Shown: positions 6,502 to 13,538 of the stretch, piece after piece
How positions within the stretch are numbered: position 1 is the stretch's first letter
How the letters are laid out: every line of letters starts with the position of its first letter
Origin: Candidatus Caccocola faecipullorum
Lineage (GTDB): Bacteria > Synergistota > Synergistia > Synergistales > Synergistaceae
Direction of reading: 5' to 3'
DNA: 16,726 bases
Assembly (NCBI GenBank): GCA_018716365.1
Contig: DVKA01000232.1
Location: 1 to 16,726 of the forward strand
Program-made: the position numbers and the translations under genes
Notes under the pieces: model-generated
Seen by the model: the letters and a program-made list of their open reading frames with translations, nothing else
What the model was told of the DNA's origin: nothing
Databases searched by the model: none

Positions 6502-6861
6502 ATGAAATATATAAAACAGGCGTTCATTATATTTTTTATCAGCTTTCTAGGAGAGCTGCTCAACATGTGCATCCCGCTGCCGGTCCCTGCCGGAGTCTAC
6601 GGTCTGCTGCTGCTGCTCGGCGCGCTCTGCTCCGGCGTCGTAAAACTGCCGGACGTGGAAAATTTCGGCGCGCTCATGATCGAGTTGATGCCGCTGATGT
6701 TCGTGCCGGGCGCGGCGGGCGTCATAGTCTATTACAAAGAAGTGCTCGCGGTGCTGCTGCCCTTCGTCGCCGCGATAATCATATCGACCGTGCTGGTGAT
6801 CGGCGCGACGGGCGTCGTGACGCAGCGCATGATAAGGAACAAGTTCAAATGGAAGAAATAA
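6502..6861 (+). CDS. lrgA: LrgA/CidA-family small membrane protein
   Basis: A 119-residue integral membrane protein with four predicted helices (about 5-25, 28-47, 60-80, 84-106) and a basic C-terminus (RNKFKWKK). The motifs PLPVPAGVYGLLLL and PLMFVPGAAGV fit the LrgA/CidA family. Members were first described as holin-like regulators of murein hydrolase activity in staphylococci. Relatives paired with LrgB act as pyruvate transport components in Bacillus subtilis (PftA/PftB) and as a glycolate/glycerate carrier in plants. No clear ribosome site precedes the ATG, and a GATAAT at 6493-6498 lies very near it, so translation from a very short leader is possible. It overlaps lrgB by 13 bases, as expected for a two-subunit unit. 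Confidence 0.85.
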   Translation: MKYIKQAFIIFFISFLGELLNMCIPLPVPAGVYGLLLLLGALCSGVVKLPDVENFGALMIELMPLMFVPGAAGVIVYYKEVLAVLLPFVAAIIISTVLVIGATGVVTQRMIRNKFKWKK

Positions 6862-7541
6862 TCTCCGGTTCCGTATATTTCGGCCTCGCGCTCACGTGCG
6901 GGGCTTACGTCGCGGGCTGCGTCGTGCATAAAGCGGCGAAGACGCTGCTCCTGAACCCGCTCATCGTCACGAACGTGCTCGTCATCGCCTTTCTCGCAGT
7001 CACCGGCATATCGTATGAAAGCTACTTCAAGGGCGCGCGCTACATCGGCGACCTGCTGACCCCTGCGACCGTCTGCCTTGCGATACCGCTCTACCGCCAG
7101 CTGCATCTGCTCAAGAAGCACGCCGCAGCCATATTCTGCGGCATAGCGGCGGGCGTCCTCGCTAACGCGCTGTGCATCCTTCTTATGTCGCTGCTCTTCC
7201 AGTTCAGCCGCTCCATGTACGTTACGCTGCTTCCGAAGTCCATCACAGCCGCGATAGCGATGAAGCTGACCGAAGAATACGGCGGCATAGCTGCGATAAC
7301 TCTTATTTCAACTGTCATAACGGGAGCTTTCGGCTACATCGCCGCGCCGTCCATCCTGAAATTGTTCCGCGTCACCGACGTTGTGGCGAAGGGCGTTGCA
7401 ATAGGCTCCGGCTCGCACGCCTTCGGTACGATCAGGGCCTTCGAGCTCGGCGAGGCCGAGGGCGCGATGAGCAGCCTTGCGATAGCGGCGACGGGGCTCA
7501 TGACGGTCGCCGCGTCTCCGCTCTTCGTCCTGCTCTTCTGA
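6849..7541 (+). CDS. lrgB: LrgB/CidB-family membrane transporter subunit
   Basis: A 230-residue polytopic membrane protein with about six or seven hydrophobic helices. Family motifs are LTPATVCLAIPLYRQ (70-84), PKSITAAIAMK (129-139) and GSGSHAFGTIRAF with GEAEGAMSSLA downstream (186-211). These are the conserved core of LrgB/CidB/PLGG1 proteins, and the length is normal. ATG 6849 is chosen because it lies 10 bases after AAGGA (6834-6838) and gives the standard N-terminus; the open frame upstream (from 6567) is a shadow of lrgA. It probably works with LrgA as a small-organic-acid (pyruvate or glycolate-type) channel or carrier, or in autolysis control. The convergent 2-hydroxyacid dehydrogenase genes favour transport, by context only. 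Confidence 0.9.
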   Translation: MEEIISGSVYFGLALTCGAYVAGCVVHKAAKTLLLNPLIVTNVLVIAFLAVTGISYESYFKGARYIGDLLTPATVCLAIPLYRQLHLLKKHAAAIFCGIAAGVLANALCILLMSLLFQFSRSMYVTLLPKSITAAIAMKLTEEYGGIAAITLISTVITGAFGYIAAPSILKLFRVTDVVAKGVAIGSGSHAFGTIRAFELGEAEGAMSSLAIAATGLMTVAASPLFVLLF

Positions 7542-7555
7542 CGGCTTGCAAAATT

Positions 7556-7597
7556 AAGAGGCCGCGCGCATAAGGCTGAGGATGCACACGGCCTCTT
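7556..7597. terminator. Possible terminator after lrgB
   Basis: A perfect 9-bp stem, AAGAGGCCG/CGGCCTCTT, encloses a 24-base loop and lies 14 bases after the lrgB stop. The T-run after it is short on the plus strand (TT only). On the minus strand the stem is followed by TTAATTTTG, which fits termination better in that direction. Confidence 0.35.
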
Positions 7598-7964
7598 CGA
7601 AAGCGCAGCGGCTCGCCGCTGTCTGTTGAAAAGGAGAGTTGAAGTGAAGATTTAGAGCAGAAACCTGTAATTGCAAAAAACGCCGCCAAACTTGCAAAAA
7701 TTCGCGCCGCTGGAAAAACTGAATACTTTATGCTGATTTTACGTATTCTAAACCTTAATTATATTCTAATCTCGCAGGATAAGATTGTCAATAGATTTAA
7801 GCGCGCAAATTTAATTAAAATCTTGCTTGCGCCGCCCTCAAATATTCATGAAAGCCACACGCCGCGCTTTTCTGCAAACGGGAACGGCGAAATATGCAGA
7901 AAAAGCCATGAAAACGGCGGATAAACCGGCGTTTATTCAGAATTTCATGGCACGGAGGAAATGC

Positions 7965-8004
7965 AAAAAACCGCCGCCCGGCTTGCTGCGCGGGGCGGCG
8001 GTTT
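7965..8004 (-). terminator. Rho-independent terminator of the etfB-etfA-dehydrogenase operon
   Basis: A perfect 12-bp stem pairs 7968-7979 (AAACCGCCGCCC) with 7993-8004, around a 13-base loop. Read on the minus strand it ends in TTTTTT (7970-7965). It lies 20 bases after the stop of the dehydrogenase gene. Confidence 0.88.
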
Positions 8005-8023
8005 GTGTTTTATTCAGGCAGCC

Positions 8024-9460
8024 CTATTCTTCTTCGAGCGGCGAGAACATTTTGCCGGGGTTCATTATGCCGAGCGGGTCGAAGGCTTTTTTGACGCCGC
8101 GCAGCACTTCGAGCTCCGCGGGCGATTTGTTTTCGAGCAGGGTGTTCTGCTTTACGTGGCCGACTCCGTGCTCGCCGCTGCCGACGCCGCCGAGCGCTAT
8201 CGCCTCGCGTATGAGCGCGTTGAAGAACTCTTCCGCGTAGTGCGCCCAGCGCTCGGGGCTCATGCCATCGGGCTTGAGCGGTATCGGGTGGATGTTGCCG
8301 TCGCCGATGTGCGAGATGATGCCTATTTCGACGTTCCAGTCGGCGCTGATTTTCTTTATGCGGCGGATCATCTCGGGCACGGCGGAGAGCGGCACCATGA
8401 GGTCGCCGGAGGAGCAGGCGTGCGGGTCCTTCGCGCGCATCCCTTCGAGGCCGTTCTGGCGCACGTTCCACATTGCGGCGGAGTCGGTGCGGCTCTCGGC
8501 GACGAAGACCTCGAAGGCGCCGCATTCGAGGCAGATCTTGCCGACGGTCTCGTAGCCGTCTTCGAGCTGCTCTTCTGTGTCGCCCTCGACCTGTATCAGA
8601 AGGTATCCCTCGCTGCGCTCCTGCTCCGGCAGAGTGCAGCCGAGATATTCCGTCGTGTACTTCACGAGGTTCCTGTCCATGAATTCGCACGATATTATGC
8701 GCCGGCCTGAACCTATGACCTTCGCGACGCTGTCGACGAGGCTTTCGAGCGTCGGGTAGCAGGCTAGCAGGTTGACGGTCTTTCCGGGCTTGGGCTCGAG
8801 GTTGACGATGAGCTTCGTCGCTATCGCCAGCGTGCCTTCGCTGCCTATGAGCAGGTTGAGCAGGCTGTATCCCCACGTGTCCTTGCGGTAGCGCCCGCCG
8901 AGCTCCAGCACTTCGCCGGAGGGCAGGACGACCTCAGCGCCGAGGATGTGGCGGCGCGTGTTGCCGTAACGGATGACCTTGCCGCCGCCCGCGTTCGTTG
9001 CGAAGTTGCCGCCGATGAAGCTGGTCTCCGTGCTCATGGGGTAGCCCGCGTAGAGGAATCCGTGCTCCGCCGCGGCGCGGCAGAGGTCGTTGGTAACGAC
9101 GCCGGGTTCGACGACGGCGACGCGGTTGACCGGGTCGATTTCGAGGATTTTATTCATGCGTTCGAGCGAGAGGACGATGCCGCCAGCCCGAGGCACGGCC
9201 CCGCCGTTGAGGCCGCTGCCCGCACCGCGCGGCGTGACTGGTATGCGCTCGCGGCTCGCTATTTTCATTATCTCTGAGACCTGTTCGGTATTCGACGGCT
9301 TGACCACAGCTTCGGGCATATGGCCCCAGACGCGTCCCGCCTGATCCCACGCGTAGTTGTCGAGCTGCTCCGCGTCGTCCATAACGACGCCGCCGGGGCC
9401 CGTGACGGCGCGCAGCTCGTCGTAGACTACCTTCGTAACTTTACCGTAACGCGGCATCAT
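8024..9460 (-). CDS. GlcD-type FAD-linked 2-hydroxyacid (lactate-like) dehydrogenase
   Basis: A 478-residue flavoprotein of the GlcD/LctD family. The PCMH-type FAD-binding domain (about 45-225) has PRGAGSGLNGGA (77-88) and GGNFATNAGG (150-159). The C-terminal FAD-oxidase domain has SHIGDGNIHP (383-392), GSGEHGVG (427-434) and NPGKMF (467-472). Such enzymes oxidise D-2-hydroxyacids (lactate, glycolate, 2-hydroxyglutarate) to 2-oxoacids. Next to etfB and etfA in this order it matches the Acetobacterium woodii lctBCD operon, where the complex couples NAD+ and ferredoxin to lactate oxidation. Its ATG overlaps the etfA stop by 4 bases (ATGA). A second in-frame ATG follows at once (MMPRYG). It is last in the operon, before the terminator at 7965-8004. 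The substrate cannot be fixed from sequence. Confidence 0.9.
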   Translation of the reverse strand: MMPRYGKVTKVVYDELRAVTGPGGVVMDDAEQLDNYAWDQAGRVWGHMPEAVVKPSNTEQVSEIMKIASRERIPVTPRGAGSGLNGGAVPRAGGIVLSLERMNKILEIDPVNRVAVVEPGVVTNDLCRAAAEHGFLYAGYPMSTETSFIGGNFATNAGGGKVIRYGNTRRHILGAEVVLPSGEVLELGGRYRKDTWGYSLLNLLIGSEGTLAIATKLIVNLEPKPGKTVNLLACYPTLESLVDSVAKVIGSGRRIISCEFMDRNLVKYTTEYLGCTLPEQERSEGYLLIQVEGDTEEQLEDGYETVGKICLECGAFEVFVAESRTDSAAMWNVRQNGLEGMRAKDPHACSSGDLMVPLSAVPEMIRRIKKISADWNVEIGIISHIGDGNIHPIPLKPDGMSPERWAHYAEEFFNALIREAIALGGVGSGEHGVGHVKQNTLLENKSPAELEVLRGVKKAFDPLGIMNPGKMFSPLEEE

Positions 9461-10458
9461 TCAAGCCCCTTGTATTTTTTGACTGCCGCGATGAGCGCGT
9501 TCAGCACTTCCATCGCGTCGCCCTGCACCGAAAGGTCGGCGACTCGGAATATGGGCGCTTCGGGGTCGGTGTTGACGGCTATGACGGCCTCCGCGCCGGA
9601 CATTCCCGCGATGTGCTGCACAGCGCCGGATATACCGAAGGCGAGGTATAGGCGCGGCGTCACGGATTTGCCGGAGAGGCCGACCTGCGCGGAGTAGGGA
9701 GCCCATCCGAGGTCTACCGCCATACGCGAGGCCCCGACCGTGCCGCCGAGGAGCTCCGCAAGCTCTGCGAGCCTGGCGAAGTTCTTCGCGTTTTTCATGC
9801 CCTTGCCGCCCGCGACTATTATCTCCGCCTCCTGCAGCGGCAGGCCGACGCTCTGCTCCGCGTCGAAGCAGATGAATTTTATCAGAGAGCGCATCCCCTC
9901 GTCCGCAGGCTTAAAGCGCACGAGCTCGCAGCTGCGCGACGCGTCGGGCGGAAGCGGGCGCTTCGACTTCGGGCGCACAGTGCACATCTGCGGGTCGCGG
10001 CCCTTCGTCTTGATGTCAGCCATGACGTTGCCGCCTATCGCGGGGCGCGTCTGTACGAGGCGTTTGCTCTCTGGGTCTATCGCCAGCTCCGTGCAGTCGG
10101 CGGTCAGGCCGCAGCCGAGGCGCGCGCTGAGCATCGGCATGACGGTGCGCCCCTGCGTCGTCGCGGAGGCTATGAGTATCGACGGCCTGCGCTCCTCGAT
10201 GAGCTCCGCGAGCGCCTTGCATGCTATATCCGCCTTGAAATGTTCGAATTCCGGCTCGTCGGCGGCGTAGACCTTGTCCGCGCCGTAGGCCGCGAGCGAC
10301 GGAGCGGCTTCGAGCACGCCGCTTCCCATGGCGACGCTTGCGAGCGGAGCGCCGAGCGCGTCGGCGAGCTCGCGTCCCCACGCGAGAAGTTCGCGCGAAA
10401 CGGGGTGGATGACGCCGCCGCGCACCTCCGCCAAAGTCCAGACTTCACCGCTGTTCAT
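9457..10458 (-). CDS. etfA: Electron transfer flavoprotein alpha subunit
   Basis: A 333-residue EtfA. The N-terminal alpha/beta domain (about 5-195) is followed by the C-terminal FAD domain with VGLSGKSVTP (259-268), GISGAVQHIAGM (275-286) and VNTDPEAPIF (295-304), all diagnostic. It pairs with EtfB to carry electrons between the neighbouring FAD dehydrogenase and NAD+ and/or ferredoxin. Unlike the A. woodii LctC protein as I remember it, it has no N-terminal cysteine-rich ferredoxin-like extension and begins directly with the Etf fold (EVWTLAEVRGGVI). The ATG overlaps the etfB stop as ATGA and is preceded by GGAGG. Its own stop overlaps the dehydrogenase ATG in the same way, so the three products are probably made in fixed ratio. 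Confidence 0.94.
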   Translation of the reverse strand: MNSGEVWTLAEVRGGVIHPVSRELLAWGRELADALGAPLASVAMGSGVLEAAPSLAAYGADKVYAADEPEFEHFKADIACKALAELIEERRPSILIASATTQGRTVMPMLSARLGCGLTADCTELAIDPESKRLVQTRPAIGGNVMADIKTKGRDPQMCTVRPKSKRPLPPDASRSCELVRFKPADEGMRSLIKFICFDAEQSVGLPLQEAEIIVAGGKGMKNAKNFARLAELAELLGGTVGASRMAVDLGWAPYSAQVGLSGKSVTPRLYLAFGISGAVQHIAGMSGAEAVIAVNTDPEAPIFRVADLSVQGDAMEVLNALIAAVKKYKGLE

Positions 10459-11267
10459 CTTGCCGCCTCCAGACAGTTCTTATCTTCGAGAACCTTCATC
10501 ATTTCGCCTATCGCCGATTCCAGACCTTCGGCTGCGTTTATCCTGCGTCCCTGCCGCGTCACCTTCGGATATGTAACGCGGACGACCTGCGTCGCGGAGC
10601 CGGAAAGCCCCGTCTCCGAACCGTCCATGTGAAGGCCGTCCGCCGTCTGCGACGGTATCGCGGCGGCCTTCGCGCGCAGCTTCCCGCCGAGCGTGCAGAG
10701 GCGCGGGATGTTCATTTCCTTGACGGGAATGACAATCGCGGGCAGCGGCGCTTCGACGGTCTCGTGCCCGCCTTCGACGGCGCGCGTGACGCGGATATGC
10801 TCGTCCGTCAGTTCGTCTATCGCACTCACGTAAGAGAGCACGGCGACGCCCATCAGCTCCGCGCAGGCTGGCCCTACCTGCCCTGTCTCGCCGTCAGTCG
10901 CGCGTTCGCCCGCGAAGAGCAGGTCGAACGGCCCTGCGGCGAGCAGCGCGCGCGAAAGAGTGCGCGCCGTCGCAAGAGTGTCCGCGCCTCCGAACTTCCT
11001 GTCCGAGAGCAGCAGCCCCTTGTCGCAGCCCATCGCTATCGCGTAGCGCACGGCTTTCAGCGCCGTGGGCGGCCCCATGGTGACCGCCGTTATCTCAACC
11101 TCGCCGGCTGCGCGCGACTCCTTGACGCGCACCGCGGCCTCGACGGCGTGAAGGTCGAGCGGGTTCAGCTCCGCTTCGACGCCGTCGCGTATCATAGTGC
11201 CGGTCTTCTCGTCGATCTTGACCGTATCGACCGCCGGCACCTGCTTTATAAGTACGGCTATACGCAA
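10455..11267 (-). CDS. etfB: Electron transfer flavoprotein beta subunit
   Basis: A 270-residue EtfB. The start is TTG (11267-11265), giving the standard N-terminus (M)RIAVLIKQVP, with GGGAGG 8 bases upstream. The longer open frame running to 11921 is antisense to dsdA and lacks Etf similarity. Diagnostic segments are KQVPAVDTVKID (8-19), NPLDLHAVEAA (35-45), AVTMGPP (61-67), DTLATA (96-101) and the AMP/FAD loop ATDGETGQVGPACAE (123-137). The KQVP...INP/LNP-x-D type N-terminus is the one usually seen in bifurcating (FixA/CarD/LctB-like) EtfBs rather than in mitochondrial-type EtfB, so an electron-confurcating role is plausible. It is the first gene of a three-gene operon. A TATAAT on the minus strand about 100 bases upstream is a candidate promoter. 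Confidence 0.93.
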   Translation of the reverse strand: MRIAVLIKQVPAVDTVKIDEKTGTMIRDGVEAELNPLDLHAVEAAVRVKESRAAGEVEITAVTMGPPTALKAVRYAIAMGCDKGLLLSDRKFGGADTLATARTLSRALLAAGPFDLLFAGERATDGETGQVGPACAELMGVAVLSYVSAIDELTDEHIRVTRAVEGGHETVEAPLPAIVIPVKEMNIPRLCTLGGKLRAKAAAIPSQTADGLHMDGSETGLSGSATQVVRVTYPKVTRQGRRINAAEGLESAIGEMMKVLEDKNCLEAAR

Positions 11268-11369
11268 AATTCTTTCCTCCCTGCCGAAATGTCCCTCTGT
11301 ATCGCTTACGTACCGCTCCGGCGCGGCTTTTGCCGTGCGGCGCCGCGGCCGGAGAGAGTAATACGCTTC

Positions 11370-11375
11370 ATTATA
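11370..11375 (-). promoter_or_regulatory. Candidate -10 element for the etfB operon
   Basis: A perfect TATAAT on the minus strand, in the gap between the divergent etfB and dsdA genes, about 103 bases before the etfB start. No good -35 is seen at 16-18 bases, so support is moderate. The rest of the 286-base gap (11268-11553) holds no gene that I can see. Confidence 0.4.
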
Positions 11376-11553
11376 TCGCACAAGACTGCGCGGCGGTACG
11401 CTAAGCGCGGAAAATCCGCAAAAAAGGCGCTTCGCTCCGCACATTCGCGGCGCTGCGTGAAAAATAGGGCTTTCTGCGCGTGGACGGAGGGGCCGCGCGG
11501 TTGTAAGATAGAACCGTAATCCATACAAAACTGTATAAACGGGAGGCGCGGAT

Positions 11554-12891
11554 ATGGACAAGGAACAGGTGCGTAAACTTATAGAAGAAAACCCGACGGT
11601 GAAGGCGCTCGCCGAAGAGCGTGAAATCCTCTGGCTCAACCCGAAGCTCTCTAAATTTGAGACGGCGCGCGACGCACTGCCGCTCTCCATGGCAGATGTG
11701 GACGACGCGGAGGCGCGCCTCGAACGCTTCGCTCCGTTCATTATGAAAAAATTCCCCGAGACGGCCGCGGCCCACGGCATCATAGAGTCGGAGCTGCGCG
11801 AGACCGAAAATATGAAAAAGCGGCTCTGCGATAAATACGGCGCGAAAATCGAGGGCCGCCTCTTCGTCAAGATGGACGGCGACCTGCCGATAGCCGGTTC
11901 GATAAAGGCGCGCGGCGGCATCTACGAGGTGCTCAAGCACACGGAGGAGCTGGCGCTGGCGCACGGCCTGCTGCGCGATGGCGATTCATACGAAAAGCTA
12001 GCGTCGGACGAGGCGCGGAAATTCTTCTCGCAGTACACGATGCAGGTCGGTTCGACTGGAAATCTCGGCCTCAGCATCGGCATAATGAGCGCGGCGATAG
12101 GCTACAACGCCGTCGTACATATGTCGGCCGACGCGCGCGCGTGGAAAAAGGCGCTGCTGCGCAGCCACGGCGTCAAAGTCATAGAGTACGACAGCGATTA
12201 CAGCGAGGCGGTGAAGCACGGGCGCGCGCAGTCAGACGCAGACCCGAAGAGCTATTTCGTGGACGATGAGAACTCGAAGAACCTCTTCCTCGGCTACGCG
12301 GTCGCGGCGAAGCGGCTCGTCCCGCAGCTGAAATCGCTCGGCGTTACGCCGGACGAGGAGCATCCGCTCTTCGTCTACCTGCCCTGCGGCGTCGGCGGCG
12401 CGCCTGGCGGAGTGGCCTTCGGCCTCAAGCAGATATTCGGCGACGGCGCCCACTGCTTCTTCGTCGAGCCTACGCAGGCGCCCTGCATGCTGCTCGGCAT
12501 GGCGAGCGGCCTTCACAACGGCATAGCGGTAAAGGACATCGGGCTGACCGGCCTGACGCACGCAGACGGCCTCGCGGTCGGCCGCGCCTCGGGCTTCGTC
12601 GGCCGCGTCATGGAGCCGCTGCTCTCGGGCGACTTCACGCTGCACGACGCGAAGCTCTACGAATATATGCGCGACCTGCTTGAAACGGAAAATGCCTTCA
12701 TCGAGCCGAGTTCCTGCGCCGCCTTCGAAGGCCCCGCGCTTCTCGGACGCAGCGAAGAGTGGCGCGAATATATCGAAACGCACGGCCTCGCGGAAAAAAT
12801 GAAAAACGCCGCGCACATAGCGTGGGCGACCGGAGGCCGCCTCGTGCCCGAAGAAATAAGAAAAGAATATATATCGACGAAGCTCGCGTAA
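11554..12891 (+). CDS. dsdA: D-serine ammonia-lyase DsdA
   Basis: A 445-residue PLP enzyme of fold type II that converts D-serine to pyruvate and ammonia in the cytoplasm; the length equals the family norm (about 440). The PLP lysine is Lys118 in GSIKARGG (115-122). The phosphate-binding GSTGNLGLSIG lies at 166-176, HMSADARAWKK at 189-199, FVDDENS at 235-241 and the glycine-rich CGVGGAPGGVAFG at 278-290. These segments distinguish DsdA from threonine dehydratase and from diaminopropionate ammonia-lyase. The start ATG follows GGGAGG (11541-11546) at 7 bases' spacing. The gene is divergent from the etfB operon, and no dsdC-type regulator or D-serine permease lies in the window. Its product, pyruvate, is also the likely product or substrate of the adjacent dehydrogenase. 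Confidence 0.95.
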   Translation: MDKEQVRKLIEENPTVKALAEEREILWLNPKLSKFETARDALPLSMADVDDAEARLERFAPFIMKKFPETAAAHGIIESELRETENMKKRLCDKYGAKIEGRLFVKMDGDLPIAGSIKARGGIYEVLKHTEELALAHGLLRDGDSYEKLASDEARKFFSQYTMQVGSTGNLGLSIGIMSAAIGYNAVVHMSADARAWKKALLRSHGVKVIEYDSDYSEAVKHGRAQSDADPKSYFVDDENSKNLFLGYAVAAKRLVPQLKSLGVTPDEEHPLFVYLPCGVGGAPGGVAFGLKQIFGDGAHCFFVEPTQAPCMLLGMASGLHNGIAVKDIGLTGLTHADGLAVGRASGFVGRVMEPLLSGDFTLHDAKLYEYMRDLLETENAFIEPSSCAAFEGPALLGRSEEWREYIETHGLAEKMKNAAHIAWATGGRLVPEEIRKEYISTKLA

Positions 12892-12924
12892 AAGCGCGGT
12901 GCGTTGTAAAATCTTGCGGAACGG

Positions 12925-12951
12925 AGCGGAAGGGGCTCGCCTCCTTCCGCT
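12925..12951 (+). terminator. Probable terminator after dsdA
   Basis: A perfect 9-bp stem, AGCGGAAGG (12925-12933) with CCTTCCGCT (12943-12951), has a 9-base loop. Only a short T-run (TTT) is present. It lies 33 bases after the dsdA stop and before the nrd promoter. Confidence 0.55.
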
Positions 12952-12999
12952 TTACGCTGCGCGCGTCGCGGTGAAATAATTTCAGAAAGCTATGGAAGC

Positions 13000-13047
13000 A
13001 CACCATATATAGTGCTATAATCTCATAGCTTACTACATATAGCGGTA
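13000..13047 (+). promoter_or_regulatory. Pair of NrdR-box-like operators controlling nrdR-nrdD-nrdG
   Basis: Box 1 (13000-13015, ACACCATATATAGTGC) fits the known NrdR-box pattern (ACAC-A/T-rich core-GTGT) well. Box 2 (13032-13047, ACTACATATAGCGGTA) is weaker but shares the CATATA core in register exactly 32 bases downstream, about three helical turns, which is the usual spacing of paired NrdR boxes. The pair brackets the -10 element and transcription start of the operon that encodes NrdR itself, implying autoregulation. Confidence 0.75.
13013..13021 (+). promoter_or_regulatory. Extended -10 promoter of the nrd operon
   Basis: TGC-TATAAT is a perfect extended -10. The -35 position at 17 bases' spacing reads TGGAAG, a weak match. 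The element starts inside NrdR box 1 and ends before box 2, so NrdR binding would block RNA polymerase. The expected start of transcription is near 13028, about 34 bases before nrdR. Confidence 0.75.
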
Positions 13048-13061
13048 TGGAGGGTTCGTTC

Positions 13062-13538
13062 ATGAGATGTCCCGTGTGCGGAGCGCCGGAGACCAGAGTG
13101 ATAGAGACGCGGAGCGCCGACGAAGGGCGCGTGAACCGCAGGCGGCGCGAGTGCCCCGAGTGCCAGAACCGCTTCACGACATACGAGCGGCTTGAAGAAA
13201 AGAGCTTCCTATGGGTCGTGAAGAAGGACGGGCGGCGCGAGGCCTTCGACCGCGAGAAGCTCATACGCGGCTTCCAGCACGCATGCGAGAAGCTCCCCGT
13301 CACGCTCGAGACGCTCGAAGCGGCGGCGGCGCGCATAGAAGAGGAAATCCGCGCGACGGGGCAGGGCGAGGTGCCGACGACGCAGCTCGGCGAGATGGCC
13401 TCGGACGAACTGAAAAAGATAAACAAGGTCGCATACGTGCGATTCGCTTCGGTTTACAGGGAATTCACGGACGTATCAAACTTCACGCACGAGATAGCGC
13501 GGCTTTTGGAAGACAAGGAGGCACACCGTAATGGATAA
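13062..13538 (+). CDS. nrdR: Transcriptional repressor NrdR
   Basis: A 158-residue protein of standard length. The N-terminal zinc ribbon uses Cys3/Cys6 and Cys31/Cys34, with the family signature RRRRECPECQNRFTTYER (26-43). An ATP-cone follows (about 47-140; VVKKDGRREAFDREKL) and senses ATP/dATP. NrdR binds tandem boxes upstream of ribonucleotide reductase genes and represses them when dATP is high. ATG 13062 is chosen over 13047 because GGAGGG (13049-13054) lies 7 bases before it and the protein then begins with the canonical MRCPVC. The 3' end overlaps nrdD by 8 bases. Operator-like sites in its own promoter imply that it controls itself and the reductase together. Confidence 0.96.
   Translation: MRCPVCGAPETRVIETRSADEGRVNRRRRECPECQNRFTTYERLEEKSFLWVVKKDGRREAFDREKLIRGFQHACEKLPVTLETLEAAAARIEEEIRATGQGEVPTTQLGEMASDELKKINKVAYVRFASVYREFTDVSNFTHEIARLLEDKEAHRNG

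Larger units (their letters stand above)
7542..8023. other. Noncoding A+T-rich intergenic region between convergent operons
   Basis: About 480 bases with no believable gene. It is clearly richer in A+T than the flanks, especially 7720-7850. It contains an inverted repeat with a 24-base loop (AAGAGGCCG 7556-7564 / CGGCCTCTT 7589-7597), a second (TTTTCTGCA 7868-7876 / TGCAGAAAA 7895-7903), a third (GCCATGAAA 7905-7913 / TTTCATGGC 7943-7951) enclosing a small perfect hairpin (ATAAAC-CGGC-GTTTAT, 7921-7936), and the terminator of the minus-strand operon (7965-8004). The segments 7672-7695 and 7962-7986 are alike (TGCAAAAAAC, then GCCGCC, then CTTGC). Short frames such as 7730-7924 have no ribosome site or protein-like composition. 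Confidence 0.7.

Noticed and set aside
7600..7990. CRISPR array or transposon ends in the A+T-rich spacer
   Set aside because: The repeats are inverted and irregular in spacing, with no regular direct-repeat/spacer pattern, no transposase frame and no target-site duplication seen.
7961..8710. Plus-strand frame starting after GGAGGAA near 7955
   Set aside because: It runs through the terminator and antisense to the dehydrogenase gene. The composition is that of a complementary-strand shadow despite the ribosome-site-like start.
11268..11921. Minus-strand upstream extension of the etfB frame (about 218 extra codons)
   Set aside because: It is antisense to dsdA for much of its length, has no Etf similarity, and a TTG start with a good ribosome site at 11267 gives the normal EtfB N-terminus.
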